From assembly GCF_007743815.1 (NCBI RefSeq), contig NZ_CP036265.1:1602313-1666312 (forward strand): a DNA stretch of 64,000 bases. The letters run 5' to 3'. Under the pieces are notes generated by a model. That model was not told where the DNA came from, searched no databases, and saw nothing but the letters and a program-made list of their open reading frames with translations. Position 1 is the first letter of the stretch. Each line of letters begins with the position of its first letter. This document shows, one piece after another, positions 1 to 7,992 of this stretch. The stretch is from Alienimonas californiensis. Lineage in GTDB: Bacteria > Planctomycetota > Planctomycetia > Planctomycetales > Planctomycetaceae. Made by a program: the position numbers and the translations under genes.

Positions 1-489
1 CGCGGCGGTCGCCTCGTGCAGCGCCGGGTCGGCCTGGAGATAGGGCAGCACGCCGAGGTAGGTGACGCGGGTGGTCTCCGCCTCGTCGATCGGCTCAATT
101 TCAATGCCGGTGGCGGCGAAGATGCGGTCGAGAAAGGTGAGGCGGTTGGTGGCCTCGCGGACGGCGCTGGTGGCGACGACCCGCAACCGCCCGCCGCCGG
201 CTTCCGCCCCGCCGGCCCCGCCGCCGGAGAGCCCCCGCCCGCCGGGGGAGAGGTCGTACTGTTCAAGCACGCGGCGGTAATCCCGCAGGACGGCGACGCA
301 GGACTCCATCGTGGCGGGGGTGATGGCGCCGTCGGTGAAGACGTCCTTGCCGAGGTTCACCGCCCGGGTGAGGTGCTCCAGCGGCCGGACGGAGCCGTCG
401 GCGGCGACTTCCGCGAGGGCCAGCCGCATCGCGGTCGCGCCCACGTCGATCACCGCGACGGGCAGCGGGGGGGCGGGGGCGTTGGTCAA
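1..489 (-). CDS. Ppx/GppA family exopolyphosphatase / pppGpp phosphatase, N-terminal part (cut by window edge)
   Basis: Reading the minus strand leftward from about 489 gives an uninterrupted frame that runs off the window. It opens with VAVIDVGATAMRLAL, the first phosphate-binding motif of the ASKHA-fold Ppx/GppA family. It continues with VVATSAVREATN and IEPIDEAETTRVTYLG, which match the conserved second and third blocks. Family members hydrolyse inorganic polyphosphate or the gamma-phosphate of pppGpp in the cytoplasm. The start is uncertain: TTG at 489 leaves about ten residues before the IDVG motif, as is usual in the family, while GTG at 453 would begin inside the motif. No clear Shine-Dalgarno is visible. 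It lies 90 nt downstream of the ROK kinase on the same strand. Family is confident; the substrate cannot be decided from this fragment. Confidence 0.75.
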   Translation of the reverse strand, partial: MTNAPAPPLPVAVIDVGATAMRLALAEVAADGSVRPLEHLTRAVNLGKDVFTDGAITPATMESCVAVLRDYRRVLEQYDLSPGGRGLSGGGAGGAEAGGGRLRVVATSAVREATNRLTFLDRIFAATGIEIEPIDEAETTRVTYLGVLPYLQADPALHEATAA

Positions 490-504
490 GTGCGGCGGCG
501 GATC

Positions 505-590
505 GGGGGAGGTGATGAGGGAGGAGTGATGGGGGAGGGGAGGAAAGGGCACGCCGTTTCACCCCTCCCTCCTCCCTCCTCACCCCTTAC
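505..590. repeat. Inverted repeat between ROK kinase and Ppx/GppA genes
   Basis: A purine-rich run (GGGAGGAGTGATGGGGGAG) is followed by its pyrimidine-rich near-complement (CCCCTCCCTCCTCCCTCC), so it can fold into a long hairpin. A similar element sits at 25728-25792, also between a gene start and the end of the next gene on the minus strand. It could be a dispersed palindrome or a processing site. Confidence 0.5.
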
Positions 591-1602
591 CCGAGTCCGC
601 CTGTCGCTGTTGCCACGCGGCGGCGCCCATGACGGCGGCTTCGTCGCCCAGTTCGGCGGGGACGACGTCGAAGGCGCCGCGGAAGGCGGGCATGACGGCA
701 GCCAGGGCGGCCTTCTTCACCGCGGGCACCAGCAGTTTGGGCATCGCCTCGACCAGCCCCCCGCCCAACACGACCACGTCCGGGGCGAGCAGGTTCACCA
801 CCCCGCCGATCGTCGTGCCGATGATCTCCGCGGCGTCGAGCAGGATCCGACGGACGGCGGGGTCCTTCTCCGCGCTCTCGGATAGGGCGCCGCTGCGGAT
901 GTCCGTCAGGTCGGTGCCGGTGTTCTTCATCAGGTGCGGCGCCTGCCCGCGGTAGGCGGCGAGGGCGGCCTGGCCGGCGATCGTCAGCTTGCTGGCGACG
1001 GCCTCCAGCGTGCCCCGCTGACCCAGCCCGCTGCGGGGTCCCAGCGGGTCGACCGGCATGTGGCCGATCTCCATGCAGCTCATTTTCGCGCCGCGGAAGA
1101 TGGCGCCCTCGTAGACCAGTCCCCCGCCGATGCCGGTGCCGGGGAACACGCCCAGCACGCAGCGTTTCTCCTTGCCGGCGCCGAACTTCCATTCGCCGTA
1201 CACGCCGGCGTCCACGTCGTTGCAGAGGGTGACGGGGCAGTCGAAGGCCTCGCCGAGCAGCTTCGTCAGCGGCACGTCCTTCCAACCGAGGTTGGCGGTG
1301 TTCAGCAGCACGCCTTTATCGAGATCGGTGACCCCCGGCGCCCCCACGCCGATGCCGATCACCTGCTGGGCGGTGACGCCGGCGTCGTCCAGGCAGTCCT
1401 GGATGGTGGCGATCATCCGATCGACGCCCGCCTCGCTGCCCAGGTGCCCCTTGGTTTTGCGGCGGTCCTTGCCCAGCAGCTTGTAGTCGGCGTCGAAGGC
1501 GCAGGCGTACATCTTCGTCCCGCCCAGATCGAATCCGATCCGCACGCCGTCGCCGGGAGCGTCCGCGGCCGGGGGCGTGTCGGATTCGGGGGAGTCGGTC
1601 AT
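580..1602 (-). CDS. ROK family sugar kinase (glucokinase-like)
   Basis: This 340-residue protein fits the ROK family of cytoplasmic sugar kinases, which phosphorylate glucose or related hexoses with ATP. The N-terminal phosphate-binding loop is FDLGGTKMYACAFD (about residues 24-37). A central GVGAPGVTD block and FPGTGIGGGLVYEGAIFRGA follow. The EIGHMPVDP motif carries the glutamate-histidine of the ROK signature. The usual CxCGxxGC zinc loop is replaced by GPRSGLGQRGTLEA, so all the zinc-binding cysteines are missing. The C-terminal adenosine motif VVLGGGLVEAMP is present. Glucokinase is the best guess, but N-acetylmannosamine kinase or a ROK protein with another sugar cannot be excluded. The Ppx/GppA gene follows on the same strand and may be co-transcribed. 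Confidence 0.8.
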   Translation of the reverse strand: MTDSPESDTPPAADAPGDGVRIGFDLGGTKMYACAFDADYKLLGKDRRKTKGHLGSEAGVDRMIATIQDCLDDAGVTAQQVIGIGVGAPGVTDLDKGVLLNTANLGWKDVPLTKLLGEAFDCPVTLCNDVDAGVYGEWKFGAGKEKRCVLGVFPGTGIGGGLVYEGAIFRGAKMSCMEIGHMPVDPLGPRSGLGQRGTLEAVASKLTIAGQAALAAYRGQAPHLMKNTGTDLTDIRSGALSESAEKDPAVRRILLDAAEIIGTTIGGVVNLLAPDVVVLGGGLVEAMPKLLVPAVKKAALAAVMPAFRGAFDVVPAELGDEAAVMGAAAWQQRQADSGKG

Positions 1603-1915
1603 GGGGTCGGGGCGGCGTCGTGGAAGGGCGGGACGGAGACCGCGAGTCTATCGCCGCCCCCGCAGCGCTTCACCGCCGCCGCCGGACGAACGACGAACCG
1701 ACAGGCGACAAATCGGCAAAAAATTCGGCGGCTTTGTGAATTCGCCCCCCGCGGGGAGTGGACAGGCGCGAATCCCCCGCAACCATAGGGAACGCCCCCT
1801 GAGGAACGGGGGGGCAAATGCGGTTCGGGGACCCCTCCCCGCTGCCGCCGGCCCGCTCACAACACGCGCTTCGCCCCGCACCCGCACTTTCGATCGCCCT
1901 CCAAGGACGGACCCG
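1603..1915. promoter_or_regulatory. Divergent control region between ROK kinase and csrA-like gene
   Basis: This 313-bp non-coding stretch separates the minus-strand ROK gene from the plus-strand CsrA-like gene. It contains a relatively A/T-rich patch at about 1710-1745 (cggcaaaaaattcggc and gctttgtgaattcg), a plausible promoter location in otherwise very GC-rich DNA. No confident -35/-10 pair or operator is visible. Confidence 0.35.
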
Positions 1916-2329
1916 ATGCTGATCCTCTCCCGCAAACTCGGTCAGTCGATCCGGCTGCCGGAGCAGAACGTGACGGTGCACGTGGTCGCCGTCACCGGCC
2001 GCACGGTGCGGCTGGGCGTGGAGGCCCCGCCGGAGGTGACGATCCTTCGCAGCGAACTGGATCGGAGCGAACTGGACGCGGCGCCCGCCGCGCCGCCGCC
2101 CCCCCCGACGGTCGCGCCGCCGCGGGACCTGCCGCCGTCGCGCGACCTGGAAGAGTTGTGCTCCGCGTTGGATCGGCTGGCGGACCGACTGTCCGCGGCG
2201 GAGCGGGACCTCGCCGCCCGGGACGCCGGCCCAGGCTCACTGGCCGACCTGACGGAGGAGCTGGAGCAAACCCGGCGGACGCTGGCCCGCATCGCCGGTT
2301 GCGGCGGCGCGACCTCGCTGGCCTGCTGA
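1916..2329 (+). CDS. csrA: CsrA-like carbon storage regulator with long C-terminal extension
   Basis: The first ~45 residues are a CsrA/RsmA domain: MLILSRKLGQSIRLPE, then VTVHVVAVTGRTVRLGVEAP and EVTILRSELD. CsrA dimers bind GGA motifs in mRNA leaders and change translation or stability. Typical CsrA is 60-75 residues, but this protein is 137. The extra part is an Ala/Pro-rich linker (about 57-80) and an acidic, Leu/Arg-rich segment (about 80-130) that looks like a coiled coil. ATG 1916 was chosen because the ORF upstream of it is composition-driven and because AAGGA lies 10 nt before it. The gene stands alone, divergent from the ROK kinase. The window also encodes FliD and FliS near 50.6-54.1 kb; in other bacteria CsrA controls flagellar genes, but that link is only inference here. 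Confidence 0.85.
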   Translation: MLILSRKLGQSIRLPEQNVTVHVVAVTGRTVRLGVEAPPEVTILRSELDRSELDAAPAAPPPPPTVAPPRDLPPSRDLEELCSALDRLADRLSAAERDLAARDAGPGSLADLTEELEQTRRTLARIAGCGGATSLAC

Positions 2330-2458
2330 ACCCGCCGCGTCTCGCGGCCGACGCTCGCCGTCCGGCCCGTCGGGGCGGGGGACGTCCGTCAGTCGCGGGC
2401 GAATACTCCATCGGCTACGGTTCGGCGGTTCGCTGATACGCTCTCGCTCGCCCCGCTC

Positions 2459-2656
2459 ATGACCTTCCTCCCGCGCCTCCCCGCTGCCGTCCGGCACTTC
2501 GTCGCCCTGCCCGCGTTGCTGTGGGCGGCGACGCTCACCGTCCCCCTCGCCGGCTGCGGCGGCGGCTATGAGGACGGCGTGGCCGACCCGATGTCCGAAG
2601 AGGCGGCCCTCGCGGAAGAAGAGGAAATGAGCCGCCCCCCCGGGACCGACGGCTAA
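2459..2656 (+). CDS. Small lipoprotein (65 aa)
   Basis: The protein has a short basic N-terminus, a hydrophobic stretch (about residues 14-30) and a lipobox VPLAGC with the acceptor cysteine near residue 33. The mature part is only about 33 residues and is acidic (SEEAALAEEEEM). This predicts a diacylglyceryl-anchored lipoprotein of unknown function. It belongs to the loose class of tiny acidic lipoproteins that accompany DUF1559 genes in this window (4215, 18524, 20484, 22979). It converges on the DUF1559 gene at 2824 with a strong hairpin between them. Confidence 0.6.
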   Translation: MTFLPRLPAAVRHFVALPALLWAATLTVPLAGCGGGYEDGVADPMSEEAALAEEEEMSRPPGTDG

Positions 2657-2755
2657 GCGTCGCTGCGGCCGACTGACCCGCGTTGCGCCGGGACCCCCGC
2701 GTCGCGACGGGTCGACGTCGCGAGAAGTCGTCGCCCGGTCGCGGCCCGATCCATC

Positions 2756-2786
2756 AAAAACGCCCCGGCCGTTCCCGGCCGGGGCG
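2756..2786 (-). terminator. Intrinsic terminator of DUF1559 gene 2824-3933
   Basis: A perfect GC-rich stem CGCCCCGGCC / GGCCGGGGCG with a short loop reads, on the minus strand, into TTTTT (positions 2760-2756). It lies 38 nt past the stop codon of the DUF1559 gene. Confidence 0.8.
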
Positions 2787-2823
2787 TCGTTCGTATCGCG
2801 GGTCCGAGGCCGTCGGTCGCGGC

Positions 2824-3933
2824 TCAGTAATCGTCCGGCACTTCGCCGCCGGCCCGGGTGCCCAGGGCGCCCCAGGTGCCGTAGGGGCTCTTCCCGCTGG
2901 TCGGTTCGCCGGCGGTCAGGTTTCCGGTGTCGATCGTTTCCGAGATGAAACTGACGGAGCCGTCGCCGAAGAGGAATTGGGCGCCGCCGGTGTGGTAGCT
3001 GCCGGCGCTAATGACGCCGTCGTCGGAGGAGTCTGCGTTGTCGGCCTGCATACAGCTGGGGCCGTTGGGGGGCAGGGTGGTGTAGAACCCGGTTTGGGAG
3101 GGGTCGCCGATGTTCCAGTAGTTGCCCCGCTGGTGCAGGTTGGTGATGTCCGGGTGATAGAAGCCGGGGTTATCGGGGTCGGCGGCCTTTTTGAGGCATT
3201 CCGGTCCGGGGCTTTTCACGACGTCGGCGTAGGAGATGGTGTGTCCGCCGCGGGCCTTCACCGTAATGAAATTGCGGGAGCCGTCGTCCCGGCCGTTCTC
3301 CCCGACCAACAGCGTGCCGGTGGTGCCGTCGCGCAGGTCACGAAGCCCCCGCCAGACGCGATAGCCGAAGGCGCCGCGGTTGTGCTTGCTGCCGCCGGAG
3401 TCGTTGCTGCCTTCGCCGTTGTCGCCCCAGCAGGCGCTGTAGTTGGTATCGCCCGCGCCGCTCACCGGGGCGCCGTCGGACGGGCAGAGCAGACTGGCGA
3501 TCGTCGTCTTCCAAGGGCCGTAGCTGCCGTTCCAGGGCTCCGGCCCCATCGCCGGCCACGCCGGGTCCTTCGTGCTGCCGTCCGCATTCACGGCGAGGGG
3601 CCTGCTGATCTGATTCCACAGCGCCGTCTGGTCGAGATACGGCAACAGCGGCGGGATCCAGCCCAGCCGGTTCGAGTTTCCGCCGGTTCCCCCGGTGCCG
3701 GCGCGGCCGGCGGGGAAGATCTTATAGGTGCTGTGATAGTTGTGCAGGGCCAGGCCGAGTTGCTTGAGGTTGTTCTGGCACTGGCTGCGGCGGGCGGCCT
3801 CGCGGGCCTGCTGCACGGCGGGCAGCAGCAGGCTCACCAGGATCGCAATGATGGCGATGACCACCAGCAGCTCGATCAGCGTGAAGCCGCGACGGCGGGA
3901 CGGGGACGCGGTCCCCATTGAAGGACGATGCAT
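2824..3933 (-). CDS. DUF1559 / H-X9-DG pseudopilin-like protein 1
   Basis: This 369-residue protein starts with a type IV prepilin-like leader ([13 protein letters not shown], cleavage expected after Gly16) and one hydrophobic helix. [18 protein letters not shown] follows, the usual beginning of DUF1559. Near the C-terminus, [12 protein letters not shown] gives the H-X9-DG motif typical of planctomycete prepilin-processing-associated proteins. It is expected to be processed by a prepilin peptidase and sit at the inner membrane or be assembled into a pseudopilus; its function is unknown. One of four DUF1559 genes in the left half. It is divergent from the small lipoprotein gene at 4215. Confidence 0.9.
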   Translation of the reverse strand: MHRPSMGTASPSRRRGFTLIELLVVIAIIAILVSLLLPAVQQAREAARRSQCQNNLKQLGLALHNYHSTYKIFPAGRAGTGGTGGNSNRLGWIPPLLPYLDQTALWNQISRPLAVNADGSTKDPAWPAMGPEPWNGSYGPWKTTIASLLCPSDGAPVSGAGDTNYSACWGDNGEGSNDSGGSKHNRGAFGYRVWRGLRDLRDGTTGTLLVGENGRDDGSRNFITVKARGGHTISYADVVKSPGPECLKKAADPDNPGFYHPDITNLHQRGNYWNIGDPSQTGFYTTLPPNGPSCMQADNADSSDDGVISAGSYHTGGAQFLFGDGSVSFISETIDTGNLTAGEPTSGKSPYGTWGALGTRAGGEVPDDY

Positions 3934-4214
3934 CAGAGCCTGTGATTGGGAGAGGGACGCGGCGTCGAGAGGCGGCGCCGTGGTGACCCCAGACGGGGTG
4001 GAGTTCGTCGATGGGACGAACTTGCGAGCCTAGCCGAAACCCATCGGCGAGTTCTACCGGCAAAGGCCGGTCGGCAAGTTCCCAGGGCTCGGCCCGGGGC
4101 CGCAGCGGTTTCGCGGCGGCGGTCGCCCGGTCCGGGGGCGGCGGATAAGCTCGTCGCCGACGGGCGGACCGCTCGGTTCGCTCTCACCAATGTCCCCGCC
4201 TTCCCGAGACCCCG

Positions 4215-4388
4215 ATGCCCCGTTCCGCCTCCGATCGCTCGCTCCTGCGTGGTTGGGCCTTCGCCGCGCTCGCGCTCGCCCCGTTAACGTTTTCGACCCT
4301 CACCCTGACCGGCTGCAGCGAAGATCGCGGCGGGGAGACCGCGCCGGAGGAAGTGGAACCCGACGGCCAGAGCGAACCCCCCGCCTGA
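4215..4388 (+). CDS. Small lipoprotein (57 aa), divergent partner of DUF1559 gene 1
   Basis: ATG 4215 opens a 57-codon frame too short for ordinary ORF cut-offs. The product has a basic start, a hydrophobic segment AFAALALAPLTFSTL and a lipobox TLTGC with the cysteine at about residue 34. A 23-residue acidic tail (SEDRGGETAPEEVEPDGQ) follows. It should be a membrane-anchored lipoprotein of unknown role. It lies 282 nt from the start of the minus-strand DUF1559 gene 2824-3933, the same divergent pairing seen at 18524/19045, 20484/21055 and 22979/23451. A decayed relative sits at 5965-6090. Confidence 0.65.
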   Translation: MPRSASDRSLLRGWAFAALALAPLTFSTLTLTGCSEDRGGETAPEEVEPDGQSEPPA

Positions 4389-4447
4389 GCCCGCCCGCCG
4401 GGCGGCCCGCCTGCCGGGCGAGCCGTCGTCGAGACGCCGACGCGCAG

Positions 4448-4488
4448 CACGCCGCCCCGGGGAACGCACGGTTCCCCGGGGCGGCGTG
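4448..4488. terminator. 18-bp perfect inverted repeat between convergent lipoprotein and DUF1559 genes
   Basis: The two arms (4448-4465 and 4471-4488) are exactly complementary over 18 bp with a 5-nt loop. It lies between the stop of the 57-aa lipoprotein gene and the stop of DUF1559 gene 2. No T-tract follows on either strand, so it could be a bidirectional terminator or a transcript-protecting hairpin. Confidence 0.6.
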
Positions 4489-4523
4489 GGCGTGAAAACC
4501 GCGTCGCGGCCGCGGCCGGGCGA

Positions 4524-5714
4524 TCAGAAGTCGTCCACGACTTCGCCGCCGGCCCGACTGCCCAGGGCGCCCCACGTGCCGTAGGGGCTCTGGCCCTTCA
4601 GGGGGTTCGTGGCGCTGAGGTTGCCGGTGTCGATCGTCTCGGAGATGAACCGGACCGAACCGTCGCACAATGCGAACTGGGCGCCGCCGGTGTGGTAACT
4701 GCCGGGGCTGAAGAAGCCGAGCCCGGTCACGAACGCGTGCCATGCCGTGGAGGACTGCTGGCAGCTGGGGCCGTTGGGCGACAGGATCGTGTTGAACCCG
4801 GTGGCGGAGGCCCCGCCGGCGGACCAGTGGTCGCCGCGGTAGCGGGCGTAGGTGTAAGACCCGCTGGAGGTGTTGTACGTCCCCGGCACGTTGGGATCTT
4901 CGGCGATGTCCAGGCAGGTGGCCTTGGGGTCGGTGTAGGCGTCGGGCGTGGTATTGTCGCCGTTCACCGGCGTCATGGGGGCGCCCATCAGGTAGCCGCC
5001 CTGGAAGGATTCGGCCCCGTTGTCGCGGCCGATCTCGCCGATCAGCAGCGTGTTGACCGTGCCGTCCCGGGCGTCGGCGAGGCTGAAGTGCTTCGGGTTG
5101 CCGCCGCGGACCCCCGCGAACATGCCGCGGGCCCGACTCATGTTCGTGGAGTTATTCCCGGCGCCGTTATCGCCCAGGTTCCCGGCGTAGTTGGTGTCGG
5201 CGACGCCCGCAGGTTCCGCGGAGTCGGAGGGGCACAGCAGCGAGGAGATCTGGTTCTTCCACGGCGGATAGCTGCTGTAATCCGGGTAGGAGCCGCCCGC
5301 GGGGTAGGGCGGGTCCTGGACGGTGCCGTCCGGCAGGACGGACATCGGCTTGCTGATCTGGTTCCACAACGCCGTCTGATCCATGAAGGGCGTCAGCGGG
5401 ACGATAAAGCTCAGCCAGCCCTCGTTGCTGCCGTAGGGGCGGGCGCGACCGCCGCCGTCGTCCGACCCGCCTTTGGAGGTCGGGAAGACCTTGTAGGTGC
5501 TGTGATAGTTGTGCATCGCCAGCCCCAACTGCTTGAGGTTGTTCTGGCACTGGCTGCGGCGGGCGGCCTCGCGGGCCTGTTGCACCGCGGGGAGCAGCAG
5601 GGAGACCAGGATCGCGATGATCGCGATCACCACCAGCAGTTCGATCAGCGTGAAGCCGCGACGGCGGCTTCCTTCAGCGAGAGAGTTCCCCGGTGCGGGG
5701 CGAAGAATGGACAT
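4524..5714 (-). CDS. DUF1559 / H-X9-DG pseudopilin-like protein 2
   Basis: The start was set at ATG 5714, giving 396 residues, because AGAGGA lies five bases upstream and the prepilin leader then begins 20 residues before cleavage ([13 protein letters not shown]). The frame stays open 33 codons further upstream without other support. The N-terminal hydrophobic helix is followed by the DUF1559 block ([30 protein letters not shown]). The C-terminus has [16 protein letters not shown], the H-X9-DG motif. [11 protein letters not shown] and [16 protein letters not shown] are shared closely with paralogues 3, 4 and 5, so these copies probably arose by recent duplication. Role unknown; an exported pseudopilin-like membrane protein is predicted. 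Confidence 0.9.
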   Translation of the reverse strand: MSILRPAPGNSLAEGSRRRGFTLIELLVVIAIIAILVSLLLPAVQQAREAARRSQCQNNLKQLGLAMHNYHSTYKVFPTSKGGSDDGGGRARPYGSNEGWLSFIVPLTPFMDQTALWNQISKPMSVLPDGTVQDPPYPAGGSYPDYSSYPPWKNQISSLLCPSDSAEPAGVADTNYAGNLGDNGAGNNSTNMSRARGMFAGVRGGNPKHFSLADARDGTVNTLLIGEIGRDNGAESFQGGYLMGAPMTPVNGDNTTPDAYTDPKATCLDIAEDPNVPGTYNTSSGSYTYARYRGDHWSAGGASATGFNTILSPNGPSCQQSSTAWHAFVTGLGFFSPGSYHTGGAQFALCDGSVRFISETIDTGNLSATNPLKGQSPYGTWGALGSRAGGEVVDDF

Positions 5715-5964
5715 CGTGTTCCTCTGCGGAAGGAGAGAACCCAACGAGTGGGATGGGTGACGCAGCGACCAGGAGCGGTCGAAATGACCGAGCCGCCGCG
5801 GGTCCTGAAGCAAAACGCGTCAACGCATTTCGATTCATGGGACCAAAGAGTACCCAAAAGTCAATCCAATATCAGGGGGTGTTTGTCCGAATCGGTCCGC
5901 CCGCCGATTTCGGAGCGGAGCGGCGGGCGTCGGCGACCGTTCCCGGAAGCGGCGTTCGACGGTT

Positions 5965-6090
5965 GCGGCTCTCGCCCTTGCTCCACGGGCGTTTTCGACC
6001 GTCGTCCTGACGGGGCGCTCCGGCGATCGCGGCGGTGTGACCGTTCCCGATCCGGTGGCGGATGAGGAGGTCGGCGACCCGAACCCCTGA
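5965..6090 (+). pseudogene. Decayed copy of the small DUF1559-associated lipoprotein
   Basis: The frame from 5965 to the TGA at 6088-6090 reads [20 protein letters not shown] and then DRGG, lining up with AALALAPLTFSTLTLTGCSE DRGG in the intact lipoprotein at 4215. The lipobox cysteine is replaced by arginine, and no ATG, GTG or TTG start with a leader was found in frame upstream. It occupies the expected place, divergent from DUF1559 gene 2 and convergent with DUF1559 gene 3. The similarity is by eye and short. Confidence 0.5.
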
Positions 6091-6133
6091 TCTGACGAAA
6101 CCCCGCCCTGCATGACGGCGGAGACGCGGATCG

Positions 6134-6170
6134 AAAAAACCGGCCCGGGGACGTGCGTCCCCGGGCCGGT
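6134..6170 (-). terminator. Intrinsic terminator of DUF1559 gene 6226-7404
   Basis: A perfect 14-bp stem (6139-6152 with 6157-6170) and a 4-nt loop reads into a T-tract on the minus strand (A-run at 6134-6139). It lies about 55 nt beyond the stop of DUF1559 gene 3. Confidence 0.8.
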
Positions 6171-6225
6171 CTGCGGTTTGGAACGTCGCCGTTCCGTGTC
6201 GTTGCCGGGACGGGCCCGGACAGGA

Positions 6226-7404
6226 TCAGAAGTCGCTGACGACCTCGCCGCCGCCGCGGGTGCCCAGGGCGCCCCAGGTCCCGTAGGGGCTGGGCCCCTT
6301 GGTGACGTTGGCGTTGAGGGAGGAGTTCTCTAGGTTGCCGGTGTCGATGGTCTCGGAGATGAACCGGACCGAACCGTCGACCAGCGCCACCTGGACGCCG
6401 CCGGTGTGGTAGCTGCCGGCGGAGTAGATGCCGTAGCCGTCCTGGATGCCGTTCCACGAGTCTCCGCCCGGGCCGCAGCTGGGGCCGTTCGGGGGCAGGA
6501 TGGTGTGGAAGCCGGTCGCGGCGACGCCGCCGGCGGTCCAGTAGGAACCGCGATTGTTCGTGTAGGTGCCGGTCCCGCCGTAGGTGCCGGGGAGATTCGG
6601 GTCGTCGACGGCCTGCAGGCACTCGACGTACGGGTCGGAGTAGCCGTTGCCGCCGGCGATCGTGGCCAAGCTCACGCCCCGCATATAGCCGCCCTGAAAG
6701 GCCTGGTTGCCGTTGTCGCGACCGATCTCGCCGATCAGCAGGGTGTTGACGGTCCCGTCGCGAGCGTCGCCGATGCTGAACTGCAGGCGGCGGTCGCGTA
6801 CCCCGCGGTCGCCGGCGAACATGCCGCGGGCGATGGAGAGGTTGACGGTCCGGCCGCTGCGGCCGTTGTCGCCCCAGTTCCCGCCGTAGTTGGTATCGGC
6901 GACGCCGGTCGGTTCCGAGCCGTCGCTGGGGCAGAGCAGGGACGAAATCTGGTTGCGCCAGGGTCCGTAGTTGGAGAAGTCCGGGTAGGCGCCGCCGGGG
7001 GCGAACGGCGGGTTCTGAACGGAGCCGTCGGGCTTCACGGCCAACGGCCTGCTGATCTGGTTCCACAATGCCGTCTGGTCCATGTAGGGCAGCAGCGCGA
7101 TGATGAAGCTGGACCAGCCCTCGGCGCCGTGCGTTTCGCGCGGCGTGGAGCCGTTGTCGTGCGACCCGCCCTTGCCGGCCGGGAAGACCTTGTAGGTGCT
7201 GTGATAGTTGTGCATCGCCAGCGCCATCTGCTTGAGGTTGTTCTGGCACTGGCTGCGGCGGGCGGCCTCGCGGGCCTGTTGCACCGCGGGGAGCAGCAGG
7301 GAGACCAGGATCGCGATGATCGCGATGACCACCAGCAGTTCGATCAGCGTGAAGCCGCGGCGGCGAACCGTCCGTACGTTGGGCGGCAGGGGGGCGGAGG
7401 GCAT
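6226..7404 (-). CDS. DUF1559 / H-X9-DG pseudopilin-like protein 3
   Basis: The protein is 392 residues with a prepilin leader ([15 protein letters not shown], cleavage after about Gly17), one N-terminal membrane helix and the DUF1559 signature [18 protein letters not shown]. It ends with [20 protein letters not shown] (H-X9-DG) and [18 protein letters not shown]. It is close to protein 2 ([20 protein letters not shown]). Unlike its neighbours, no intact small lipoprotein gene was found on its divergent side; that region (7405-7992) holds repeats instead. Function unknown; an exported pseudopilin-like protein is inferred. Confidence 0.9.
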   Translation of the reverse strand: MPSAPLPPNVRTVRRRGFTLIELLVVIAIIAILVSLLLPAVQQAREAARRSQCQNNLKQMALAMHNYHSTYKVFPAGKGGSHDNGSTPRETHGAEGWSSFIIALLPYMDQTALWNQISRPLAVKPDGSVQNPPFAPGGAYPDFSNYGPWRNQISSLLCPSDGSEPTGVADTNYGGNWGDNGRSGRTVNLSIARGMFAGDRGVRDRRLQFSIGDARDGTVNTLLIGEIGRDNGNQAFQGGYMRGVSLATIAGGNGYSDPYVECLQAVDDPNLPGTYGGTGTYTNNRGSYWTAGGVAATGFHTILPPNGPSCGPGGDSWNGIQDGYGIYSAGSYHTGGVQVALVDGSVRFISETIDTGNLENSSLNANVTKGPSPYGTWGALGTRGGGEVVSDF

Positions 7405-7486
7405 GAAGTGCGTCCGGGGTCGGAAGGGAAGAGTGGACAGAGAAGGCTGTGCGGGGGTGGAAACCCGGACGGGTCACCGCCTCCGG

Positions 7487-7532
7487 AGAACCGAGCAACG
7501 TCAGAACCGAGCAACGTCAGAACCGAGCAACG
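7487..7532. repeat. 16-bp tandem repeat, 2.9 copies
   Basis: The unit agaaccgagcaacgtc occurs at 7487-7502 and 7503-7518 and, lacking the last two bases, at 7519-7532. It is non-coding. The copies are perfect, which suggests recent slippage. Confidence 0.85.
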
Positions 7533-7711
7533 CCCCCAGAAAGGGGACTGTTCGATTCTATCCGACCAATCTACAAAGGCCAATGCGATTCTTCGCCACC
7601 GCCGGCCGGGGCGAACCGGAGCCTGCGTTAGGGACGGGGCGGGTACGGGGCGTTCCTCCTCTGAAGCCGTCCCTGATGCGTTCACCCCGCCGGCGCCGTC
7701 CGGCGGCAGGA

Positions 7712-7856
7712 GGGATTCTGCACCAGGCGACTCCCCGCGGGAGGGGTCTGGTGCGGGCGGGGTGGGAACTCCCCAGCCCTGTCCGCCGGGTCGTGAGCCG
7801 TCCGCAACGCGGTCCGCGACGGTTGCCGGGCGTCAGGGAGTCGCCCGCAGAATCCC
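7712..7856. repeat. Nested inverted repeat with two alternative pairings
   Basis: GGGATTCTGC (7712-7721) and GCGACTCCC (7727-7735) pair exactly with GGGAGTCGC (7836-7844) and GCAGAATCCC (7847-7856). Inside the left arm, GCACCAG (7720-7726) can instead pair with CTGGTGC (7748-7754). The two folds compete for the same bases. The element precedes xylB by about 140 nt. Confidence 0.6.
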
Positions 7857-7992
7857 CCCGCAGAGCGTGCCCGGCTGGGCACGCTCCGGTTCTTTCGGCC
7901 ACGGTTCCGGGCCGGGCGGGGCGGCGGGTAGAGTGGGGCGTTCCCGCCCGTCGGGGCCTTCCCGTTCGTCGTCCGCAGCCGAGAGCCCGCCC

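Larger units (their letters stand above)
7405..7992. other. Repeat-rich intergenic region upstream of xylB
   Basis: This 588-bp gap between DUF1559 gene 3 and xylB has no convincing gene. It contains a 16-bp tandem repeat (7487-7532), a nested inverted repeat (7712-7856) and a simple hairpin of GAGCGTGCCC and its complement (7863-7886). The last two lie in the leader of xylB, whose start is at 7993. Confidence 0.6.

Noticed and set aside
7487..7532. Possible CRISPR array
   Set aside because: The repeats are directly adjacent with no spacers.
7404..7640. Search for a lipoprotein gene divergent from DUF1559 gene 3
   Set aside because: The plus-strand frame here is basic and lacks a signal or lipobox; it also runs through the tandem repeat.
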